This document shows positions 37,101 through 49,200 of a DNA stretch of 64,000 nt, piece after piece; position 1 is the first letter of the stretch; each line of letters starts with the position of its first letter. The notes under the pieces are model-generated. The model was not told where the DNA came from. It made no database searches and saw only the letters and a program-made list of their open reading frames with translations. The DNA is from Scortum barcoo. Taxonomy: Eukaryota > Chordata > Actinopteri > Centrarchiformes > Terapontidae. The position numbers were made by a program, and so were the translations under genes. The stretch is taken from positions 7,354,001 to 7,418,000 of the forward strand of contig CM041540.1 of the NCBI GenBank assembly GCA_023238725.1, read 5' to 3'.

Positions 37101-39199
37101 GCTGTGGAACATAGTGTGATATGTGAATTAAAGGATCCTGCCAAAATGAATTCATTCATGACCAGTTATGATGAATGGATAAGAAAGTAGATCACTGCTA
37201 TTCAAGGCGTTTTATTTTTACCTGTTAAGCGTTTTAAACTTGCTCTGAAACACATTTAACTCCTAAAACAAATAGATTTATTCCTTCAAATGTTTTTTTT
37301 GCAATAACAGCCCACTTTGCTGTCCATCCAAGTCAAATTAAAGGGAGTGTCTGGTCCTTCTGCTTCATCTGTTATGAATCTACTTAAATTCCCCTTTCAG
37401 TTTTCAAGACCAGGTGAATCTGTCTCAACATTTCAGTTCGTATTCAGCTATCAAGTGATGGGTTGAGCAAAAATTTGATTTGATTTCAAGGAATGTTGGA
37501 GCAGTAAATACTTGGCATTTATTATGCAAATATTAGCTTGGATGATGGTTACACACCAAAAGACAGCAAGTCTGAGATGAAAGAGACTTTACGGATCGAT
37601 TGATTTATGATTTTACTCTCCCCTCCCGGTATGTTTTTTTTAAAAATGAGACTGTCCTTTGTAGTACAAGAGAAGGCATGAAATAGGAATGTGCCAATTT
37701 GTATGAGCCTCCCTGCCTTCAAACTTAAAAAATCTAATTTTCAGAGTTTGGTTAATGACTTTTCGAAGGTTAATGAGTTTCTTACATTTATAAATGAACC
37801 CAAGATAGCAGGACAGTGAAGATATAACTCTATGTAGTATGTTATGCTAACTTTCTTTATCACTTTGTCTCATTTGCTTTTACTTTTAACTATGACATTT
37901 TGTGTGAATTCAGCGTTTACTTAAACTAGATGCAGATTTACGTCGTTTGGACTATGATGGGCATAAGAGTGCTTTAGTGGAACCGTTCAGACTAACTGTA
38001 AAACGGGTGATGTCTTCACCAGACCATCCAGAGCTCTCGGGTGTCATTTGGCCGCCCTCAGGCAGAGAGTGTCTGACTGGGAAAGACATTAGCAGCCAAA
38101 CCCCACCATGGCATCGTCAGCTCGGCATGGCAGAGACGCTCGTCCCTAACAAGGACTGGATTGTGTCTGACTGCCACTATGTGCATCTGAGTGAGCCAGA
38201 GAGAGTGTTTATAGACATGAAGAGCGCTAATGTGGAGGCTAATGTGGAGACTGGTAAGAAGAAAAAGAGAGTGGATCAAGTCACCAGGGGTGTATTTTTT
38301 TTAAATATCCTCTCTGCTAATAACACAAAATACGAAAGTACAGTGAAATATGACTAAGTCCATTTGAACTCTAGAAATGTTACACTGGAGGAAACACAAC
38401 TTCTAAATAACTAGATAAACAGGTGTTGACATTACACAGACACACACTTACACGGATTGTAGTATTGAGCAATATTTAATGCGCCATTCCAGCAGAGATA
38501 AGTCCTGTCTGGCTGGTGCAGATGTTCATGTGAGGGGCCAGCCAGTGATTACTTAAAATGTCAAATATCTTCTCAACATAGCAGAAATGCAGCATTACAT
38601 AAAATACAGTACCTCGACAGCACATGGCCGGAAAGCGAGGGACGTGGGTTATAAACAAGCTGTCAACAAGACAAGGCCAACATGTTCTTGAATATGAACA
38701 ACAGCATACATAACTATTTATAATTCATTTGGAAATGGTATTCTACCAATTGCAGTAGGGGACGGGTGGAGGGACACATTGTTTAAAACAGGATTATAAT
38801 AAAAGTGGAAAACAACAAAGTAATCCCCTCAAGTCACCAACTTGTCATAATTTCCATGAATACACTGAATGTTGAAGATATTGAATTGATCAAGCCTGTC
38901 TTAACAGACTCTTAAAAAAAAGGGTTTTTCTCGCTTACTGCGAACAAGACAAAAAGACACCGCCCATATCTGTACGGTGATTATGATATAACAGTTGTGT
39001 TAGCTCAGATAGCTCATCAACCAACATATTACTGATAATTTCATTAGTTTTTGGCCAGGCGCGGTAACTTCCTGGAGTCTTTTTGTCACTGAGGTTGTCA
39101 AGCAACCAGCAGAGAATTCACTGTGTCCATCCAAGTCTGGTGCACAACTTTCCCCCCCATAACAACTGCAGTTTGTTTTTATACTTTTAGTTTTGTATG

Positions 39200-39355
39200 G
39201 ATTAAACAAATGAGGTCAATGTATCAGTCAGTCAATTTTGGAGGTGCTGGTAGGTGGATTTCATTGTCTTTAGGCAGAGGCAGGCTAGTAGTTTTCCCTT
39301 GCATCTAGTATTTGTACTAAGCTTCCCATCTGCTACCTGTCAAACTGTTCTTTTA
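39200..39355. repeat. Degenerate copy of a common teleost interspersed repeat
   Basis: It contains, in order, 'aaacaaatgagg', 'ggaggtgctggtaggtgg', 'aggcagaggcaggctag', 'gttttccctt' and 'caaactgttc-tttaa'. These match the conserved blocks of a repeat seen very often in percomorph genomes, probably a nonautonomous DNA transposon. The identification is by pattern memory. Confidence 0.7.
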
Positions 39356-39689
39356 AAATCCTCTCCACCTGGTCTGTTTCTCTCCCTGTTTCACATAATA
39401 GCTTTTAGCTTCTCCACATTTACTTCTTAACAGGGATCCCTAATGTTTTTCCACACTCCTCTTGCTCATGCTCTCATTTCCTAGAAGTATCTGCAGCAGA
39501 TCCCAGAAATCAGACCCATGACAGCCAAAATTTCCAGGTAGTTTTAAAAAACAACTGAGCATTCAAGACTTTTATGGATGCCTTCAGTTTATTTTACCTC
39601 AGATTTGCTGTCTCAGTGAGTTGGGATGTTGGGTTTTTGTGAGGGACGGCCTGCGTGCTAGGCTACAAACTAACCCATACAGACCGGCT

Positions 39690-40215
39690 CCTTCCCAGTC
39701 TCTTCCTTCACAAACACCAGGTCACTCGTCAACAAAATGGACGAGATGAAGCTGAGGATCGTCTCTGCAAAGATCGACAGCTGTGTGGCGATCGTTACTG
39801 AGACCTGGCTGGATAACAACATCCCAGACGCGGCAGTGGAGCTAGCGGGGCGCTCTCTTCTCCGGGTGGACAGGACTGCAGCCTCAGAGAAACACAGAGG
39901 TGGAGTCGTCTATATATCACAGTGAGCTAATGCTAAATTAGCACTGGAGGAGCTGTACTGCATGATCAGTCTGCAGATGAACAACAATCCAGAGGCGGCT
40001 GTGATCGTGGCCGGAGACTTTAACCACGTCGAGTTGGAGGCAGTTTTCCCCAAATTCCATCGACTCACTCCCCCATTGTACAATGCTGCTGCAACTTTGG
40101 ATGTTTGTGTATATATTTATATTTTTATATATATTTATGTTTAAAGCTGGAAGTCACCAATCTTAATTTCGTTATGTGAAAACATAATGACAATAACGAT
40201 TCTTGATTTGTGTGT
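39690..40215 (+). mobile_element. Broken LINE (L2/jockey-type) endonuclease fragment joined to a 3' tail
   Basis: Reading from 39737, the frame gives MDEMKLRIVSAKIDSCVAIV, then TETWLDN and a GGVVYIS stretch, which matches the apurinic-type endonuclease domain of fish LINE ORF2 proteins. It stops at about 39922. A second block after 39945 gives ALEELYCMIS and VIVAGDFNH, a later motif of the same domain, so an internal piece is missing. There is also a frame break just before 39737. From about 40150 the DNA ends 'cataatgacaataacgattct', like fish LINE 3' tails. The copy is dead: no reverse transcriptase remains. Confidence 0.8.
39737..39925 (+). pseudogene. Remnant of LINE ORF2 endonuclease domain
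   Basis: Sixty-two residues of recognisable endonuclease (TETWLDNNIPDAA, then RTA..E..RGGVVYIS) end at a stop. The downstream GDFNH block lies at 39962-40080. The gap removes the central part of the domain and everything after the endonuclease is gone, so it cannot act. It is a relic of the element, not a host gene. Confidence 0.8.
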
Positions 40216-43200
40216 TTCTGCATGATTATTGCAAGCAAACCACTACAGACCGTATTGCTTTTATCACCGACTTGGAAGCTTTTCCTACATTTGGCTAAAA
40301 TCTTTGCAGATCCACTGGAAAATTGTTACCAAACATCTTGAACCATTGTATAACACAAAGCAAAGCCTGTCTTGATCTATTCATAGACCTGAATAACTGA
40401 CTCCTGCTCTTGGAGGGAGCAAGGGACGGTTGCAGGGAGTAGAAAACAAATTGGCTGATATCATCAAAACATGGAGGATGTTGCAATTTTTCCTATTTTT
40501 CCAACTGTGGCATTCGAACGCCTTGAACTTTCTGGAACTGAATAATATCTAAACTTTACTTGAACATTTTCCAGCCTCTTGTCCAGACATGTCCATAGCA
40601 AAACGCTTAGATGTGGTATCTGGCTTACATAGTCCCTCATAAGCCATCATAGTGTCCACACCCTGCACTGGCAGGAGCAGCATGTGTCAGGGCTGTTGGT
40701 GAATAGAAGGTCAACCATCTTTTTTCTTTGCTGTGAATTCAAGCCAGATGATCCTAAAGTGCCAGCGTCGATCCTAACTGAGCAGAGAGTGCCGGGGTAA
40801 CTCTTCACCAGACAAAACACTTCCTTTGTATACGTTGGAGGCCTGTTTCCAGCCAGACTGACACCAAGACAGACTGATGGCACTGTTTGTATCCTGAGAA
40901 AAGGTTCTCCCGTTTCATGCACATTTTTGCATGCCAGAGGAGTAGCAGTCCAACTTCCCTTTTTAGCTTTTAAGTTTATTTCTTCAGAGAGTGTGGTAGG
41001 AACCTGCAGGCTTGTTGTTACAGGACAGTCTATGACTCGAGGGAAGAGAGAACAAAACACACACACTTGTCTTTGTTCCTTGCTACCTCTATGAATAAAA
41101 TTTAAATTCTTCGGCTTACACATCACAACGCAGCCGGCAGAATGAAATGTTTGTGTATTTTAGTTAAAGAGTGAGGGTTATTCATATCCAGTGTTTTTAC
41201 TTGAGATGGCAGGCTTACTTTTCACTTCCAATTCCTCCATGACATCATAGCATAACTATGAAGCCATATCCTATCTTACATATTACCGCTAATTCATCTA
41301 CACAGGGGTAGATGGGGTTTATAGGAGCCCCTCAATATTCCATGTGGTTGCATTTCAGGTGGTAGGAACAGTTTGTACAGTGACACAAGGGAACACTCAC
41401 CAAAAGATGGAAAGAGCTTTCAAGTGCTTGTAATGTGCAAGACACATGTCTAGGTCAACTTCAAAACATCGACCAATACTGCACTGATTTTTTTTTCCTG
41501 CAGAGGAGAAAGTAAAAGAAGCTTTTAGAGGAAGGGAGTAGCAGAACATGGCGAAACAGGAGGGGAAAAAGGATATGCAGACAGAGTGTTGGTGGAGCCA
41601 ATTAGGTGTTGGCCACATCTGTTCTCTCCCAGACTCTTGATAATTTATCTGTGGTCAATGGCAGACCAGCTTTGCATGGAACAGATGAGCTGTGGTCAGA
41701 CTTTTCTCCAGTGTTCTCATGACGCTTTCCAAAGCGCTGCGAACACTCCAAAACTTTTAAAAGGTCCATGTGTATTCCAGTGCAAAATGAAATTAAATAT
41801 TCTTGAAGTTGGCTATCTGACCAACTCGCCGGTGCTTTAGCGGCCAATGTATGGCAGGGAATCAGAGGGTCAGAAGCCGGTGACTAAGTCTGAGATTTAC
41901 TTATTGGACCCTGCTTTTCTGATCGAGAACGTCTGCCTGACTGGTTGAATCTGGATATTGTAGCTCGCAAAAAGACCGGCAGGCCAGAGGATCATTCAGT
42001 TGCTCTTGGATCAGTCTACGTTTACTCTAGAGTCTGCCCCCATTCTTTCCACATACTTCACATTTTCTCATCCAAGTTTGCGTGGCTTTGCAGTGTCTAC
42101 TACTGATGGGAAGGATGGCCACACAAAAGCAGAGGTGTGTTTGCAATGTTGTGTGTTTGCCTGGATTAACTTAAAGAGCAAGACAGGGGTGTTTATACTT
42201 TAAAACACCTCTGCAATACAACAAATACACTCATTTAAGAACACACCTGAACTGTTTTGATGTAACTCCAGCACTTTTTTTTTAACAATTGAAAGTTTTT
42301 CAAAGTTTGACCATTTTGCACCCTAGCTCAGACGTCTGCATCATGAGAGGCCTTGATCAGTGAGAGTTTGACGTGATAGATGGCAGTAAAGCTGAGTGAG
42401 GCAAAAGGTTTTGATTAAAATTCAAGGAAATCAGGAAAGGAACAAAAAGGTGGTTAGACCAAAAACAGGTTAGAGAACTGAAGCCAGTATGCCACAAAAG
42501 AGCACAGGACATAAAACACCAACACACAGAATCCAAACCAGATCATGGGGTTTTTGGACAACAATGTTGTGGAACAGCAATTTGTATTTTGAAATTCTCC
42601 GATGATTTGACGATGCTTTTGTCAGTGTTACAAGAAAAGTTTTAGTGAGAGCAAGGTTTGATGAAGGTCTACAAAGTGTTTCCACAGATGTGAATAGGGA
42701 AAAACAAACACTACACACTGTAAATGTTTGGACCTGAACCACAGTAACAGTCAAGGAAACTAAATGATCCACTGGCGTGAGATTTAGAACGTCCAGGTTA
42801 CCCACTGGGGTGTTTTCCCATAATCCCTCACTAGCAATCCTTATTTGAGACACTTTGGTGATCCTGGAAGAGAAAATGTGGGCAGATGTTGAACTTGGAT
42901 ATATCGTTTCACAGAAAACATGGATGAAATAACCCTGACTATCAGTGAACTGTTGTATAACTGCTGTAGAGTGTTTGGCAACAGATCACCGTTTCACAAT
43001 ACCTCGCACAGACCGTTGACTTCCTTTTTGAAAATGTGCACTGATTTTGCTAGTTTTTAATGGCAAGTTGGCTGTTGTGCTTTGTAGACACACTTGGAAA
43101 CTTAATTCATAATCAGGCTTCTCGCTTTGACTGTAATGATGATTGAGAGTTTAAGAAAAATAGACGATAAAGACATTGCCAATTGTTGCATTTTATCATC

Positions 43201-46200
43201 ATCAACAGAAATGACTTTAAGATAAGTCTGCATGTTTTCCATGGCTTTATTTGTTTCTATAAACAAACATCTTGTGAAAAGATGCTAAAAGCAAGGGCAG
43301 CCTTCAATAGTTTCAAGGATAGGATTGTAACAAAATACAATTTTCTGGTAAATAAAGTTTGATGGAGCATTTGTTTCAGTGTGGGACATCACTCACTGGT
43401 CTGGCTTTGTGTTGATGCAAGTTAGATGTCACAAATTTGACGCATGTGTTTTCTGTCTCCCATCTCCTTTCTGGAAACTTTTCCCCTGAGGAAGAGTTAA
43501 GTGTGTTATGTTGTTGCCAAGTGTTGCTTCAGTCCCTGGTGATGAAGCATGAGTTGTGAGTCTTTGAAAAGGGGATCAAAAGTCTCTGTGACCTCGGGTG
43601 AATATATGCAATTGGGGTTACAATGTCAAGTATAAAACATAGGAGTTAAAAAAAAAAAAAACAGGAAAGCCGCAGAAATAATCACTAATCATATGTTGAA
43701 GGTGCCAGTGTTTGTTTTGTAACCAAAATGCAAGCCTCAGAGCTCCTAACATTGCTGTCGACTCTTTGACTTTTATGGATAATTTGTAATTAAATTAAGT
43801 GAATATGCTGACTGACTGTTTGTCCTTTGATTGTCTGTTTTTTGTACCTCTTATTGATGTGAAATAATTTTGGGCATTTTAGGTCAAACATTAACTTTAT
43901 CTGAGACCCACTATTAGTTTTGTATAACCGTTATTGTGTGCTGTGAATCGAAACTGAAACCAGCCCATCTGAAATTTTATCTCGTGAGCATGAGAACGTT
44001 TCTTGTGAGCACAAGAAAGTTTTGCGTGCCCACTTGAGATACGTACCATTGTTTCTTTTTTTCACTTTTTTTTTTTTGCACATGTCCTTTTAGGTGCTCC
44101 GTAATTATCTGTATTATCAGTGAAAACCAGTGGACTTATCTTGCTGTCATATTAACATTCAGACTTCCATCTACTTGGTCAGTCATGTTTTTCTTAACAC
44201 AATGGCAAATTTGTCAGTCTCACTTAAGTTGTTGATGGAGATTAATTAACCATGAAAATCTTTTGGAGAATCCCCCAGGTAAAACAGCAGAATGCGTTCA
44301 TGCACACCACTCCACTCAGCACTGTATGGCATCCTCGTGTGTCTAGACTTGCCTCCTTCTTATCAAAGCACGCAGTCGCCCGTGCCCCTCGTTCACCAAC
44401 TTTCCCTCTGCCGCGTCACATCCCCTGCTCCTCGCAATAAAGCTATGTAATACATGCTGTGATCAGAGGAAGAAATCACCTCTAATTTGCCATCTTTTTG
44501 CCACTGCTACCAATTCACTTTATGGCTGTCAAATTAGAAGCAAAAGAGGAAGTGGAGCCAACTCTCATGTTAGATGTTTCTGTTCTACCTGATGACAGAA
44601 AATGATTTGGGGTGTCAGGTGATTTGTTAACTACTGTATTAATACTGTATGAAGCCCTTGTGATGTATTTGGGTCATGCAATGTGGTTCTGCAGCAGCCG
44701 AAGTCCAGAAAAATGTTAGCAAGTGGCCTAGGATAGTTCTTAGTGGTTCTTTCCCGACATCCCCTTTAATGACTCAACTGGCTTTGTCTGCCTCACTTTC
44801 TGCTCATTGACATTCAGAACAGACCGTAAAAGTAAGTAAGCAAGTAAAAATGGGAGTAGGGGAATGATTGCTTAGGTCATGTCTGCTGCTTAGCATGGAA
44901 AACCCTGTGTTCAAGTCCTCATCCCCAGGAGACAAAGCACAAGTGAAAAGTCCTTTTGATGATTTGAATAGCTTATTGCCTGTTTCTTTTTTCCCCTACT
45001 ATTTTAGGCTCTTTGAACAATGTTTGGTTATTAATGACCTGGTTTGCCTCATACTAACCTGTCTAGACTTTGATTAAGGGTGTTTCTATGGTAATAGCCA
45101 ACACAGGAAGCAGAAGAAATGGGGGAAGTGCTTCCTGCAGTGACCTGGTTTATAGTTTTTGAGTGTCCTGGGGCAGACAGATGGTTGAGGACATAACAAA
45201 TGAGCTACATAAGACCACCTGAATTGCCAGTGGCTTAGAGTAAAGTGACAAATTAGCTCATTCAAATGTCGCAGATAGAGACAGTGATTTTTTAGTACAT
45301 TATGAAAACACTCTTCCTAAAAAGGAGTTAGTAGAAGTTGGTCCATTAATGAACCCTATAAAATGTATTACAAGCACCAAGTGGAATGCCACTAAAGCCT
45401 GTCTGTGGTTTTGACTTGTTTTCATTCACTTTTGGTGGACACCTGGAGGCTCAAGGGGTTTTCAGTTTCACTGGCCTGCCAGTGTAAAGCCAGGAGTTAT
45501 CACGAAATCAAAAGGGTAGATTAACCTTTGAGTTACAAATCAATTGATCATCTCAAAGCAGATGAAGCTGAAGTGTATTTTCAGGTAGACATTTCAGGTG
45601 GATTTTTACTGAGATGGGTCAACTACCAACCTATACATGAACTAAATGAAGAGTTTCTTAAAATCTAGACAATCTCTTTGAAACAAGGGGCACGTGCAGT
45701 CATAGTGACAAACAACAAAGTTAAAACAGATACAGATACACACTTACAGCAGTGTCATTCACAGTTATACTGACAATACAATGCTGAAATGCAAACAGAA
45801 TAATCAAAAGTTAAAGCACATACAGGCAGGAAATTAGAAATGATGGGGAACAGCCTTGGAGTTACAGAGTTGCCCCAATTCCCAAGTTGGCTTAACAGAT
45901 TATTCCAACAGAAAAAGCAATCTATCCTGATTAGTTGTGGGTACAGCCTTTATAAAACATTAGCAAATTCTTTAGGAGTTTAGTATGGACCAGATTCCCA
46001 CATCAGAAGCAGATATAAGATGGTACTAATCAGACATGGTCTCATTGTGGATGAATAAATAACCACTGCTGATTCTGTCTGAAAATGAGCACACCTTGAA
46101 ATGAACTACTGAAACTTTCAAAGAGTGGAATTTACATTACATAAAGTCAGATAGGTGGGTTTTAATTTTCAAAGCTCCTCAGACTCAGATCTATATGGCC

Positions 46201-49200
46201 ATTATTTTCCTCCATTATTATCTCAGTATAATTACCATGACGTAGGACAGTATCATCTGCATAAAGATGGATGACAAATCTCTAATCAAACAGTTGCAGG
46301 TAATCACACAGATCTTTATAAACTCAAAGAATCATCCACTGTATCATTAATTATTAAAAAAAATATGTACAACAGCAGAGGCAGCGTAATCACTGACTCC
46401 AAAACCAGACTGATGTAGACTTCAAGTGAATCCCAATGGAGAGCTTTTAGTTAATTACTGGCTGGTGATTCTGATTCTGATCTGAAAAGCAGAACTTGGA
46501 AGTTGAACAAGTATTTTAGTTCACTGCAATAAAAAAGCAAGATGTAATAGACTGTTAAAGTATAAATGAACAGTAGTAAATTCCGTTTCTAATGATGCAG
46601 ATAGAAAAATAAGAAAGTTGTCCTAATCCTGAATAGAGAACAGAGACCCCAGGTTGGCTCCATGCACACACAATAATTGCTGTTTGCGGGAATCCCTGTG
46701 CAAAGAGTCTCAAACAAATGGCCAGAGGCAGGAAAATCCATGCAAGCTAAACAGATATTCACTTAATGGTAAACAACCATCTTGGAGGTTGTTTAAGTTG
46801 GCAGCTTTATTTTATGTAAATTTAACAGCCATCTAGTATTTAGCCAGGTCTGACTTGGCATGCCTGACTGTTGATCATTTATTCCATAAATAAAAACAAG
46901 TTCAAAATTAATATAGCAGTTTTATTTCATTATTCACACGAACCTCGAAATATTCTCTCATTTTGGTATCTTGATTGAGTGTACAAGGCTTGAAGCCTGT
47001 CCCCTCTGACTGGCAGGTAGTTTTGGCTGAGATTTACAAGCTCTTATCAATATTTAAATGAATGGTTGTGCAACCAGTAAGCAACAGGAAATCAAAGAAG
47101 GAGAAGACTCAAAAGAATTGATTCCATACAGTGGTGCTGGCAAGGGAAGGACCCCTAATTTGAAATGTGACATCTCTACAGTCTTCCTCACCACTCCCAA
47201 TGCTTTCTCCAAGTTTTCAACTGAAATATGGAGATGCAGAAGTCCTTTCAAGAAGCACTTATTGTCTTTGGCAGATTTTTTTTATGCAAATAGCTGATTT
47301 GAGTGTATTTAAGGTTGTAATAAGAAAATATGTCCTCTGGTTAGGCTTTAGAGCAAGATGTGCTGCCTTTCTGCAAATTAGGAACACTCATAGGCCCCCT
47401 TGTGGAGCCCCTGAATAACAGAGTGCACAAGGGTGCAGCATGTGCATGTACGTGTGTAATGGCTTCATTGGATATGCTCATGAGATGTATGTTTGTGTTG
47501 ATTTATATATGCAAAATTGTGCAATTTGACAATACACAACCTGCCTTTTCTGCATGTGTGCTTGTGCGTGACCTAGTGCTAAATCTGTGAACTATAAGAT
47601 CTTGCATGAGTGTGTGATGGGCTGCATGTGTGTGTGTCTAGAGGTCCCTCTGGCTCCCATGGTTTCTCTCTTTATCCCCTCCTCCCTCTCACTCTCCCCT
47701 CCCTCTCTCCGTCTTTCCTTCTCCTGCTTCACCCCCTTCTCTCGGCTAACTCAAGCGCCACCTCCCTCTCACACGTGCAATAGCACTCTACCCTGAGTCA
47801 GAGGCAGCCATTTTAACCCTTCACAAGGACTCTTATATCCTTGTGAGATTAATATTGAGTTTCAGAAATGAGTGAGGTCATGGTAGTCAATCTTAACTTT
47901 GGAGTTCAGGTTTAAGGTTGGCTTTAAGATCAGGCCTGCTTTGATTTATGGTTAAGTTGGCTGAGATAGGTGGGCTTAGGGTTTTTGTTGGCCTGAGAGT
48001 AGTCAGGCTTTCATGTTACAGTACAGTAAGACAAAAAGGTTTGTGTGTGAAGGAGAAAAGACAGATGGGGAAGCATCCTTATACACAGCAAGAGTGCATC
48101 TGTGTGCGTGCGTCTTTCCTACAGCTGTATTCAATTATTGTATGTGAAAAAGAACAGCCGCAAATCATATGCTGTCAATCACAATCGTCACTGAAACACG
48201 TCTACTTCCCATTTATGTTTTCTATAAAATTCTTACCACAGCCCATGAAACTTTTAAGACAAGTTAAAATTTCACTCAGTTGCATTTATGTTTACAAGCC
48301 ACTGATACGGGCCAAAAAAATTTATAGAGAATTTTTAATAAAACTGAGATTTCCAGCTATTTTTCAGCCCCTGGTGGAACATGGGAAATATTCATAAATA
48401 TGAGAAGAGGGACGTCAGCTGAATAGTACCGCTACTCTGCCGGTTTGTCTGTCTGTCCGTCTGGCTGGCTCTCACATGTAGGGTGTGGTTTAATATCCTG
48501 TTCCCTATGTTCTTTTCTGTCCTCTCTTGCGTCTGGTTCCTGTAAGAGCTCACTGAATGTGGTCAGCATTAGAACCAGAACCAAAAAAGGGGCTCAAGTG
48601 ACATTTTTCACCTACTGAAACTTGTGATTACAAAAGACAGAAAAAATTTAAAACTTTTAAATTCTGGTTTGGGAAGCACTTGAGTCAGGCAAAGATAAGC
48701 AATTGTAAACATACTAAAGACTAGATGTTTAAGAATTACTACTTAATATGCTCTGAGGAGCTGTCTCCCTCCAAGAATAAGAGTCATGGTTGATTAATGG
48801 TGCTGTGGTTTTGGCGTGAGCATTATATCTGATCGCACTTTGTCATAAGTCATGTCTTTGTGAAAAGGAATCAGTGAAAGGCAAAGTTTTTTTTTTTTAT
48901 TTGAGCCAACACAGGTAACTGTCAGGTGAGTAATACACAACAGGCAACCTTTTCACTACTAATCCTGCAAACCTCCTGTTGGGATAAGCTTAACTATCAG
49001 ACTGCATCCAGCAGAGGATACAGAGATACGCAAATAAATTCACCATCTGCCAAACTACTTAAATGAGCACATGGGTTCAGACTCTGTCAAGGGAGCAGTT
49101 CACATGATCATTACGTATGCAACTCCCATGCACGTACACAAACAAGTGTGCACACAGGTACACACATGTAGGTATGCACATATGCATGATTAGACACACA

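Larger units (their letters stand above)
28180..39190. other. Intergenic region, no gene supported
   Basis: AT-rich DNA upstream of dcn. Contents include an A-tract at 29623-29645, a paired diverged repeat at 33840/34081, and a coding-looking island at about 37930-38253 that is not supported as a gene. Otherwise nothing is recognised. Confidence 0.5.

Noticed and set aside
40647..41126. 159-residue minus-strand open frame
   Set aside because: It has no recognisable motif, splice context or composition change; it is judged a chance frame.
47948..48397. 149-residue plus-strand open frame
   Set aside because: It is AT-rich, without domain or splice signals; it is judged a chance frame.
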